Source: Tetradesmus obliquus (Eukaryota > Chlorophyta > Chlorophyceae > Sphaeropleales > Scenedesmaceae). Taken from it: a stretch of DNA of 64,000 nt. This document shows positions 43,401-53,958 of the stretch, piece after piece; position 1 is the stretch's first letter, and each line of letters starts with the position of its first letter. A model generated the notes under the pieces. The model was not told where the DNA came from. It saw nothing but the letters and a program-made list of their open reading frames with translations, and ran no database searches. The stretch is from NCBI GenBank assembly GCA_030272155.1, contig CP126196.1:5208501-5272500 (forward strand), written 5' to 3'. The translations under genes were made by a program, and so were the position numbers.

Positions 43401-46400
43401 AGGGGCTTCACAGGATTGCTGACTGTCACCGCCAGCTTTGTTGCTGCCAAGGTTGGGCATGTGCTACTGATCTCTAGGCGTGGCTGGGGTGCCGCGGGGT
43501 CAAACGTCTCGGCCGTAGACTGGCCAGCTGCCAAGGTCAGGCCGCTGCCTGCGTCGCTGAGCGCGCTGCAAGCCGTTGGGAATGTGGTGCACAACTGACC
43601 AGTGTTGACAGCGTCAGCTACTGCCAAGGGGCCTGCGCCACTGCTAGCTGGTGACAAGTAGGTGATGATTGCGCGCAGCTCAAATGTGCCCTATGTGAAG
43701 GTACGAGAGAAGCATGGAAAGCAAGTGGTGAGCTTGGTGCCTTAGCACACCACAAATATATGATCATCTCATAAACGTCGAGCGCAAGCAGCAAAGTTGT
43801 TACCTGCTCAAATCGACCATGTTCTAACCAGTCGGTAGCATCATGATGACGGAAACAAGCAAACCAAAGCATCTAGCATCAACTAAGCTGACGACTGCCA
43901 ATCATCAGCTTACTTCTGCATGGCTGGCAACTGCTGCTCCTCAATCCAAAGTGCATTGCTTATCAACCTGCGTTGCTTATCAGCATGCATTCATTCCATG
44001 TGCATCACGCGCATCACGTGCAAGGGAGCATGCTGACACACCATCTAGGCGGCGCCCCACTCACCACAAGCTGCTTGCTGCATTGCAGTTGGATGTCGGG
44101 GATGGAGCCTGATGCAACGGACAGCGCTGCAGCCCCACCTGATGGGGACACATCTTGCAACAAGCCAGCCTGCAGCGCGCCGCCGATGCTGTTGAGGATG
44201 GCGCTACAGCTGGTCGACCCAGTTGCAGTTGCTACCAAGCGCAACTCCAGGCCGCGGGACTTGCCCACAGTGATCACATTGGAGGGACCTATGTTTAGGG
44301 TGTTGCCACCGCCCAAGGGGTCAGGGCTGCTAGCGGAGAATGTGAGCGTGCCCGGGGTGCTGCTTGAGCAAGTCCAACTGGACGAACCCACTGTTGTGGT
44401 AAGCTGCGCTGATGCAAGCCCTGGCGTGCAGGCGAGGCCAGCAGCGGCGCTGCCAGCAGCTGCTAGCGTGATAGGTATGCTTGAAAGGTCCAATACCCCC
44501 AGCCGAGCATACGATGCGGAAACCGCAAAGGTGTTAGGACCGAGGCTGGTGGAGGTTGAGATGATCTGTTGGGTGGTGGCAACCACTAAGGGAGCAGCAG
44601 GGGTGGTGAAGCGTATGGAGGCAGGCGTTGCAGCGCAAGTGCCAGATGTATAAGTCCAGCTGCCTGCTAATGTACATGTAGCGTTGATCATGCCCGTGCT
44701 GCCAGCAGAGCAGGCGTTGCTGGTGCTGCAGCTGTTGCCGCGCGTTGTGGAGCTGCAAGCAGTGGCCCAAGCTCCAGGAATGAAGGAAGCATCGCCCGTA
44801 GTTGGCACGGAGCCTGGGTTTGGTGTGCCGCTGCAGGTGCCTGCAACAACAGTGTGCAGGATAGCCGTGCGAGGATACATGTGCCCCGCGAGGTGTGTTG
44901 CGCATGTAATCATTGCATGGCGTGACAGCAAACTCTTTATTCTGTCAGTTATGTCAGAGACTGAGCAACTCAGCATTTGAGCTGGAAGAGGCACAAGATT
45001 AGGGGCAGAAATACAAAATGCTGTGTACAAGGAAGCACGGCGCAGCTGTCCGCCTGCCGCAGGCATACAGTCAGACAAAACACAAACAACTTATGGGCTG
45101 TGACCCGACATGGGCCTGCACTTGCACTGTGGCAAGTTACGCCGAGCTCCTAATGCTGCCCATCCCTGCATCAGATGCTCTCTGCTGCACCTGCTGCTCA
45201 GCGCTGCACTGCTGTTGCTCTCTGGCCTGAATATGCTGAATCTTTGGCAACTGCTGGGCAGGGAGACACATGATCCAGCTTGGATTCAGTGGCCAGGAAG
45301 GCTCTAGCCTCAACATCAACCACAATCTGTATTCTATATCGTTCAGTTCGTTCATCCTACAGCACAAGCACGCCACTCACCCGCAACGCAAGTGCCAGAC
45401 GTATACGTCCAGGTGCCTGCTGCAGTGCACGTCGCATTGATTGTGCCCGTGCTGCCAGCAGAGCAGGCGTTGCTGGTGCTGCAGCTGTTGCCGCGCGTGG
45501 TGGAGCTGCAGGCAGTGGCCCACGCACCAGCAATGAAGGAGGCACCGCCGGTAGTTGGCACGGAGCCTGGTGCGCCGCTGCAGGTGCCTGCAGCATGCGA
45601 TGTGCAGGGGTAGCCCCGTGTGTACAAGCGATGCACATGAGGTGTGACTGAGGCAGTGGCAGCAAAGGGATAGCTTGCACAGCTGTATCAATACTGAAAT
45701 GTCAGAATGCAGATCAGGTGACGTGCGCTTGGGACATGCATGCCGCTCAAGCAAGGGGAGCAGGACAAGGGTGTACACCCTCAGCTCATTGTCTGCTGTA
45801 GACGAGCAAACAGCTCATGCTGCGCGCAGTCAGCCTTGAAACAATCTCCCCCTGCACTTGCACTGTCGCCTGCTGCGCCACCTCCTGTTGGAGCATTAGC
45901 TACATATGCAGGGACATGCATGTCCCTGCATCAGGTGCTCTCTGCTGCCACCGCTGCCGCTGCTGCTCGGCTGTTGCATTTGACCAGACTATGCTGAAGT
46001 CTGACAAATGCTGCCCAGAATGACGATGGGTCCGATGTACATGGAGATGGCATGAAGGCTTCTGTTTACCACCAACCAGAATCGCGCTTCTCTGAATACC
46101 TACAGCATAAGCACGCCACTCACCCGCAACGCAAGTGCCAGACGTATACGTCCAGCTGCCTGCTGCAGTGCACGTCGCATTGATTGTGCCCGTGCTGCCA
46201 GCAGAGCAGGCGTTGCTGGTGCTGCAGCTGTTGCCGCGTGTGGTGGAGCTGCAGGCAGTGGCCCACGCACCAGCAATGAAGGAGGCACCGCCGGTAGTTG
46301 GCATGGAGCCTGGATCTGGGGCGCCGCTGCAGGTGCCTGCAGCATGCAGTGTGTAGGGGTAGCGCCATGTGACAACAGGAGTTGCAGTGCTACATGCAAG

Positions 46401-49400
46401 TTGTCGTGCCTAGCAAAGCATGCCATGCTGCTGCTGTGTGCTTTTACCCAATACAGGCTGCGTATGTACTAGGCTAGAATTGCACGGCACCAGCAGCACC
46501 CGTCACCATTCACTGCACGTGCCAGTGTCAACAACCGTGATTGACATTGTGATAATACGAGTGACCAGGCCAGAGCATCGGCTGTGCGCATGTAGTGACA
46601 ACGCCATGCAGCTGGGGCAGCACTGGATTGCACACGTATTGGCTCGCATGGTCAAGCTTTGACCACACAGTGTGGTGTCATGCAAAAGACGGCACGGGCA
46701 CGCACAGAAATCCAAAGTGCTGCTGCTATTTTCAAGCCGCGTCATGTGGAAATTGTGGAAAGGGCATGTCAGAAAACGAAAAAGTTGGCACCAGATGCAG
46801 TGATGGTCGCACGCGGTTGCTGTTTGCGGTGATGGTAGCATGCAGTTTCTGTGTGCGGTACACCCATGGTTACACCATCAGCCTAGAACGTGCCACAGTT
46901 CTCGGAAATAGTGACGTACTGAACCAGAGTATCAGCTGAGAATAAATATTATTATGCTTTGGATGTTTAAACTACTTCAAATATTCTGCAGCACAGGCCC
47001 TGTGCGGGCACAACACCCACCAGCAGTGCAACCGCCAGACGTAAGTTGCCAGTTGCCTGCTGAGTCACACAGTGCGTTGATCGTGCCGGTGCTGCCATCA
47101 GAGCAGGCGTTGCTGGTGCTGCAGCTGTTGCCGCGCGTTGTGGAGCTGCAGGCAGAGGCCCATGCACCAGCAATGAAGGACGCACCGCCCGTAGTTGGCA
47201 CAGGGCTTGGGGCGCCACTACAGGTGCCTGCATGCGATGTGCAGAGGCAGCCATGTGACACGTGTGCGTGTGAGGGGTGATGCGTGTGTCACTATATTTT
47301 GCATGGTGTGGCAGCAAACGGATAGATGGCCAAGCTATCGAAGATGGCATCGCATGACAGAGCTTGCATTGGCCAGGCATTGGGGTCTCAGCCCTCTCTC
47401 AGAGAATGACGGCAGTGCTATAGGGCTGGGCAGCGCTGCCTGTTGACAGCACAACGTTGTGCAGATCCAATCATCCATGGCCGATCCGCGTGTGCTGCTG
47501 TGTGTGTATGTGTGAAACGTATTACAGCTACACGGCTGCCAGCTGTGCCAGCCATGCATCGCTGCAGGTGCCGGCATAATCAGCACCCTGCTAAAACTGA
47601 TTGGTCCGCTTTCTGATGGAGTGCTGCAGCGTGATGCGTGACTTCTTGGAGCATCTGTCTGTGGCCGCCCCCGCCCCACTCACCTGCGCTGCAGGTGCCG
47701 CTCAGCTGACCCCACTGCCCGTCCCCCTGCACGTGCATAAGCACACACTGTGGTTGGCAACCAGCGACAAACGCAGCACACGCCTTTCAGCTGTTGTGGC
47801 AACAGCAGGCACAATGATGTACATGTGGCACAACTGTGGAGACGACGCACAGCAACCGTAGCACATGCCTGTGTCAACTGCGTTTTCTGGGCCAGGCATT
47901 CTACCCCGTGGATTGTGAGTGCGTTCAGCTGTCTGTGGTGTCACTGATAGGCTGTTAGTGCACGTGGGTGGCAGTGCGTGTCAACCTGTCATGGCAAATG
48001 CTGGAAAGACAGCAGCGCATATGCGCTTGACCCCGGACCATGCATGATGCCCAGAAACATGTTGAACGGACAAATTTCATGCCTCAACCTGGTATGCGAA
48101 GAACACTCTCCCGCAGCATTTTCCACTCCTTGAGTCTGCCGCAGAGCACATGGGTACTCAGCATGACACTTTGAACCACATGCTGACTGGCCAACATCGA
48201 CAGAGTCAAACCTACAGGCCACCATGGACACCAGCAGTGCTGCTGTCCCACCTGGCAGACAGCAGACAAGGTGCCGCTGAAGCCTCCGCCACAAGCAGCA
48301 GCGCTGCATGTCTGGCCCTGTACTGTCTGGCTGCATGCAGCAGCCCAAGCAGTAGCATTCAAGGGCGCACCGTTGGTGGCCCAGCCAGCAGCAGCAGAGG
48401 GCATGGGCGTTGTGCCGCAGGCAGCAGTTGCATTGAGTGCTGCGTTGCATGCAGCAGCAGGTACAGGAAGAGCAGGAGCACTCCTTAGCAGCCAAAGCAT
48501 GACGGACAATGCCCGCGAAGTGTGCGGCATGCTTCCACAGTGTGCGGCATGCTGCCATGAGCTTGGTGCCATTCACCTACATACTCAGACATACAGCCCA
48601 CATCACCTTGCATGCACAACCAGTGTGTTGGCAGCGCTGCAGCTGCCAGTCAAATGCGTGTGCATGTTCAGCAGCTGTCGTAACTCGGCAAACCGCACTG
48701 TTACTGCTGCTGCTGCTACTGCTGCTGCTGCTACGGCGGCGGCGGCGGGGGATCATGTCGCTGCTGTTGGTGCTGCTGCATGTGGCCGCGTTGCATAGCA
48801 ACACAAGTACTCGGCTCCTCACGTGCAGGCGCCCTGCAACTGCCTTGCACGTCGGTCCACACTCCAACACCATTGGCGTCCTTGCTGCACTTTGCGCTGA
48901 TGGTGCCGCCAGAGGAGCACGCGGCATCCACCACGCTGCACGTCACATTCTCCTGTGTCTTGCCACACGACGCAATCCAGGGCTCCGAAAGAAACACGGA
49001 ACCTCCCAACTTGGGCACGTTTTGTGGAGCAGACATGCACTGAACAGACGCTGTTGGCGCCTTGCAGGCACCCTGGATGCCTGTCCACACGCCAGTTCCG
49101 GTTGCACCCTTCACACACTGTGCGGTGATGGTGCCGCCAGCAGAGCAGGCCGCGTCCAGCACAGTGCATGTCGCATTCTCCTGGGTCTGCCCGCACTTGG
49201 CAATCCAGGGCTCTGACCAAAACACTGCACCTCCCAACGTAGGGACATTGGCTGGTGCAGAGCTGCACTGAACAGGCGATGCTGCAGTAGTGCAGCTGCC
49301 CGCCAGCTTTGTCCATGTGGCAGTCAGGCTCCCAGCTACAGGCAGGTACTCGCACGTCGCCGACAGCTTCTGGCCAGATGAACACGCAGCACTCGTCACA

Positions 49401-51283
49401 CACTCGTTGCCCTGCAGTGTACTGCCACATGCAGCTGACCATGCTGCCGCCGAAAAACTCGCGCCGTTTGCAGGAAACCCAGGAGGTGCTGCCCACTCGC
49501 ATGTCAGTGCAGTGCAGCTGCCGGTGCCGCCGCTCCACTTGCCGTCCTGCCCGCATGCTGCTGTGAGGCTTCCATTTCCCTTATCGCAAGCGGCTGCAGT
49601 GCAGCTTTGCCCTCTTGGTGTTGAGCCGCATGCAAGCTGCCAGGCGGGGACTGCAAGATCCACGCCTGCTGGCAGCTGCCACAGGCTGGGCGCCGGGGCA
49701 TTCAGGCAGTGTTCGTCTGCATATTGTGCGAACACCATACATGTTGTCAACGTAGCAGCAGCAGCGGTGGCAGCAGCAGCAGCAGCGGCAGCAGCTGGGG
49801 GACACCATGCACAATCTGGGCGTGACGTCACGCGCAAAATCTCGTGCGCCACTGCGCTCTGCCATGCCTTGCTTGTAGCATCAACGTTGCACCGCACCAC
49901 AAAGAACTATAAAAGCATGGCTGCACTGCACCACAAAAGATTCTCAAAGACCCTACGCTGCACTGCACCACGATGTGCTATACAGGCATGGCTGCACAAC
50001 AAAGACATGTACAGGCATTGCTGCTCTGCACCACGAAGAACATTGGAAGCATGGCTGCGCTGTGCTGGGCAGTCACCAGCACCCGCACAGCCAGCAGGGT
50101 TGTACCACTCACTGTTGGAGATGATAATGATGGGGCCACCATTAGAACCGCTGAGCTGGAACTGAGACACATCTGCAACAGCACAAGCGGCGCAACAGCA
50201 TCTGACTGTAGAATCAGCCTCTCATCAGTTTTTCAAAAGTATCTGTAAGTGCTGCATGATCGCCCTGGCCACAGCAGAGCACATGCCACTCAGTGGACAG
50301 GTGCAAACAGCCGCGACATGCATTATAGCTGTAATAGCACAGCGTCCTTATATGCTGATATCAAGTATGGTGCGCCAGGCGCTGCCGTTGTCAACACCAG
50401 CTGCAGGGCTGTCATCAGCAACCTGTACAAGCTGCTGCTGCTGCTGCTGCTGCTGCTGATCTCCCTCATCCTACGCAGCCAGTCACACCTGCAGACACGA
50501 TGCCGAACGAGAGGCCGCCTGAAGTTATGACGCCGCCACTTGCAAGACTCTGGAGAGCTGCAGTCTCGTAGGACTGCCCCACAGCTCCCCAGTACCTGAA
50601 AAATGCGTCGCCGCTGTTCACGCCAAGATTGCCGATGATGTTGAGCCAATTCAGTGCCGTGCCGGCATTGACACCATGAATGAAGGTCACACTGCTGATG
50701 GTGGAAGATGTAGACATCACAGCAAAGGTCCCTATTGTGCTGCGCTTGCGGCCGCTGCCGCTGCCGCTCCCGGCAACCTGCACAGCATGAGCAGCCACGG
50801 GCAGACAGTCAGCGCTCTATGCGGCTGCACAGGATGCAAATGCATTGTTACTGGACACGCTGCATGCAACATCCTGCTGTAGCTCGCGGATGCCTGGGCA
50901 AAGACAGTGCAAGGGACGGCACAGCCAGGTGCCAGGTGCAGCAGCCAGCAGCCAAGCACAGCCGCCATGCACAGCAGCCATGCACAGCAGCCATGCACAG
51001 CAGCCAGCAGCCATGCACAGCAGCCATGCTAGCAGCCAAGCACAGCCAGCAGCCTCAGCACGTGGTGCAAGGCTTGTGGGGCTGTGCAGCCCTCACCTCT
51101 GTACAGTTGACCACTTCTGTTACGAAGTTGATCTTGAACCCGTCAGCAGCAGCTGCCTTCTGCTTCTCTTCATTGTACTTGGCAACCAGCGCATCTTTGA
51201 AGCCACTGCCGCAGGTCGCATTGCCCAGCGTGAACACTGCGACTGTTGTCAAGTTCACTGGGATGGTGGTGTTGATGGCTGCT

Positions 51284-51334
<51 letters not shown>

Positions 51335-53265
51335 CTGTCAACCTTCCATTTCTGCTGCCCTACTCGGTTGCTGCTGCCATTCAGAGGTGCAGCTGCAGCT
51401 GCAGCGCCCAGAGGCTGTTGTTTGATAGGCAGCGCACAGCCTAAACCAGGATGCGGAAAGTCTGCAGCTTCATAAATCAATAAAAAAATTAATAATTACA
51501 ATGGGAAGCCCTTGGACCTCAAAAAATGTGCAGCCGTGAACTATGACCGCCACTCTCAATGCATGACTTCAGCTTGAAGTTAAGACATCGCTTAGTGTGC
51601 TTGCGAAATTGCAACTAGCCTGCTTCATCAGCTGCAAGCAGTGCACATCCTCGTCTGGCATGGTGAAAGAGCAGCGCTGTGCAAGCATCGTCTGGCATGG
51701 TGAAAGAGCAGCGCTGAGCAAGCATCGCACAAACCATGCCTGGCTGCATCTTAATGACATTGACAAGTGCGAGTACCGACACGGTATCAGCTTACCGATT
51801 GTCGTGCTGCGACAAGCAGCTTGTGCAGTTGCTCCTCCGCCCAACGTGAATGTGCCATCAGGGCAAGCACGGCATGCGTTGACAGCAGTGGCTGATCCCC
51901 CACGGGACCAGAAGCCAGGCTTGCACATGTCACATGAGAGGCCCCCAAAGCCAGGCTTGCAGCCTGTGATGCACAGCAGCAGCAGCAGCAGCAGAAGCAG
52001 CAGAAGCTCCAATGTTACATTGGATGTTGAAAAGTGTGGAGCAAAGTGGTCCGCTGCACAGCAAATAGCAGAATTCAAATACTGAAACAGAGCTCATGCC
52101 CAAAAGTGTTACCGGGTGGGTGTCACACAAGCAGCACTAGCAGCAGCAGCAGCAGCAGCTGCAGCTGCTGCAGCTTGCACAGCTGTTGCACATGCTATGC
52201 TGGCACGAGCACCGTCGTGCTTACAGCAGCTCGCCAACTGCAACTTTCGCTGTCTAGTCGCAAGACAGAGCACCCATGTTACCGCTGCAGCGGACCCTGT
52301 TGGTGCCCAGAGTGGTCCTGTTGCCGCTGCATGCGCTGCAGGTGGGTTTAGCTGTGAGCAGGCCCAACGCAGAGATGCAGCCAGCAGCGCACACCCTGCA
52401 GGCGGGTGGGGTGGCGCCTGGCGTGAGCTCCCTGCCAGCAGGGCAGGCTGCGCAGCAGCAGCAGCAGCAGCAGCAGCAGCCGGAGCAGCAGCAGAGGCAC
52501 GCAGCAGTACAAGAGCTCAGCGCAGCAGGTGTGTTGCACATCCATCGCATACCCAGCCGCCCAGCAGAACGCCTTGCAGCTGCCGGGTTCACTGGTTCTG
52601 GCAAGCAGCTGTTGCTGGTTGTATTGTCTGGCGTTTCTGCTGACTGAAGTGCAGGCTGCTGCAGCACATCCTGTGACAGTGCCCTGCAGTCTTCGCAGCT
52701 GGCACCCGCCAGGTGGCACTGCCGATGCATGCGAATGCATTCAAGGTGCAGCACCACCACACCTCATCAAAATTTGCTAGCAACATGCCACAGAAGTAGC
52801 TGTTCCCCACAGTAGCAACCCTGGGTGACACATACCGTTGCACGATGTTGCAGCCCTGCTGCTGGTGGTGAGGCCACGCGTGCAGTTGGTGCAGCGGGTG
52901 CTGCCAGCACGAGCAGCAGTGCTACCCACAGGGCAAGCAGTACACGTTGCGTTGCTGTTCGTGGAAGGCACCCAGCCCGCCTTGCAGCAGACACAGTCCC
53001 TGGTGCCAGAGGAAGAGAGCTGCTTCTTGCAGGACTGGCAGCCTACACTGCAGCCTGTCTTTGTCAGACTGCTCCTGTTTGCAGGAGGGTTGCAAGCAGC
53101 AGGCACTCCTGCTGCCGACACCAGGTCCTCATCTGCCGCCAGGAGCTGCCTTGCAGCTGTCTCATCGTGCTGTAACGCTGCTGCTGATTGTGCTTGCGAG
53201 CTGCAGATGCTGAGCAGCAGCAGCAGCAGGGCCAGGCAGCCCAAGGTCGTACTCCCAATCCCCAT
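40412..53265 (-). CDS. Secreted Cys-rich multi-module protein with sushi-like repeats (probable extracellular-matrix protein)
   Basis: Sixteen exons keep one frame: 53265-52836, 52447-52283, 51963-51796, 51278-51097, 50777-50596, 50161-50113, 49906-48823, 48439-48252, 47726-47684, 47227-47021, 46336-46124, 45587-45381, 44840-44065, 43690-42758, 42517-42416 and 41236-40412, about 1917 residues. It begins with a signal peptide (MGIGSTTLGCLALLLLLLSI). Residues 45-255 form TNFR/GCC2-like Cys modules (CCKAGWVPSTNSNATCTACP, GCKPGFGGLSCDMCKPGFW). Residues 430-1040 hold about eight modules of 60-75 residues with six Cys, a GASF..AW..AC core and a final W...G.C, resembling sushi/CCP folds. Residues 1040-1917 contain Ser/Thr/Gly-rich beta-type domains with repeated strands (GTFELRAIITYL, GSFHLRIITNYL). 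NxS/T sequons occur. No C-terminal membrane helix is evident. The small exon at 42517-42416 is the least certain. I recognise no named family for the whole protein. Confidence 0.75.
41280..42415. other. Intron with unusual AT-richer, TAG-rich block
   Basis: This about 1.2-kb last intron of the secreted-protein gene differs from its surroundings. It lacks CAG tracts and has many CTAG/TTAG words, for example repeated CTAGTCTG.GCCTAG units around 41746-41785. It also carries a plus-strand open frame at 41947-42162. It may be an inserted element, but I see no terminal repeats or transposase. Confidence 0.45.
41947..42162 (+). CDS. Small antisense ORF in an intron, hypothetical
   Basis: A 71-residue frame starts at ATG with an A at -3 (GACAGCATGGCC) and reads MATPQATTPTTSTATYEEGG, then a basic Arg/Ser stretch, ending THPPPS. 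Unlike most frames here it is not made of triplet repeats. It is Thr/Pro-rich with no recognised domain. It could be a real small gene, the start of a retroelement protein, or chance. It lies opposite to the host gene. Confidence 0.3.
   Translation: MATPQATTPTTSTATYEEGGRAFNPINRLLSRRSSSLEKVDHGDAQGLSTMQTLTKPFKTAPTVNTHPPPS
45381..47227 (-). repeat. Tandem whole-exon duplication of a phase 1-1 sushi-like module
   Basis: Exons 47227-47021, 46336-46124 and 45587-45381 (207, 213 and 207 nt) and the start of 44840-44065 encode near-identical modules (PTTGGASFIAGAWATACSST ... CTAAGSWTYTSGTC). Each begins G|GC ACC TGC and ends GCG G|GT or GCT G|GT. Flanking intron sequence is also shared (GCATGCGATGTG-type starts and the ATGCTCTCTGCTGC.CC blocks near 45175 and 45935), so the duplicated unit was exon plus intron, about 750-890 bp. 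Confidence 0.85.
49907..50112. repeat. Degenerate short repeat in intron 6 of the secreted-protein gene
   Basis: Variants of GGCATGGCTGCACTGCACCA recur about every 60 bp through the intron. This may be an array left by short duplications; the copies are too diverged to define a single unit. Confidence 0.5.
50938..51055 (+). repeat. Minisatellite CACAGCAGCCATG
   Basis: Tandem, partly shifted copies of a 13-bp unit related to CAGCAGCCATGCA fill about 110 bp of intron 4 of the secreted-protein gene. Confidence 0.7.
51283..51333 (+). repeat. Triplet tract at a 3' splice site
   Basis: A GCAGCA tract of about 16 units (CTG on the coding minus strand) ends in the acceptor of the exon starting at 51278. 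In translation it is poly-Ala, but the splice model places it in the intron. Confidence 0.75.
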
Positions 53266-53958
53266 GAGCTGCAGCCTGTTGGAGTTTTTCTATGACGTCG
53301 TATACAGTGCAGCGTAGTCTGCACGCTAGAAGCGCCTGCTATGCAACTCATCACCTCGCACCCTCAACCAGGTGCTCCCATGAGGGTGCACAGGTGAAAT
53401 GGCCATCAACTTGATTTAGATTTGTGAATCAAGTTGATCTAGCTCTAGTTCTGTCATCTTCAGCCTTGACTGTTGGCTTCATTTGGTACTAAAGCTGAAG
53501 GTCCTAGCAGAAGAATTGTGATGGCAGCGAGTGAACCATGAATGAAGTCATCCCCGTATATGTTTTGACTTTGATTTCATGCAATTGCTTGGCTGATCGC
53601 GGATAGTTCGACGACTTTTCATAACTAACAGCGGCGAACACGAGAGCCATGGCATCGCGCTTCGGCTGTCACTGCCTTGGCTCAGGCAATGCATATTATG
53701 AGGTATGTTACTCTTCAATAGAAAAAGACACTGGCTAGCAAACTAACACGCACACAGGCGCTGCTGGTTGCAACACAGCTGGCCTGCCGCACCTGGCACA
53801 CCAAAAGACGGCAGCAGTCATACACAGCGCAGCTCACAAGCCGCAACAGCGCACAACACCTGCCCTCCTGAAGCATTGGCAGCAGCCCCGCAGATTTCCA
53901 TCCAAGCAGCATCAGCCGCTAGAAATGCCGGCAAACGCAGTGCTCTGCAAACCTCTAT
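53266..53958. other. Short intergenic region upstream of the secreted-protein gene
   Basis: About 0.7 kb between the signal-peptide ATG and the PHD-gene stop, both on the minus strand. It should contain the secreted-protein promoter and the PHD 3' UTR. A perfect 12-bp inverted repeat lies at 53405-53438. No gene was supported. Confidence 0.5.
53405..53438. repeat. Perfect inverted repeat, 12-bp arms, 10-nt loop
   Basis: ATCAACTTGATT at 53405-53416 is the exact reverse complement of AATCAAGTTGAT at 53427-53438. It lies 140-170 bp upstream of the secreted-protein start codon, so it could be a regulatory site or a hairpin in a 5' leader. Confidence 0.7.
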
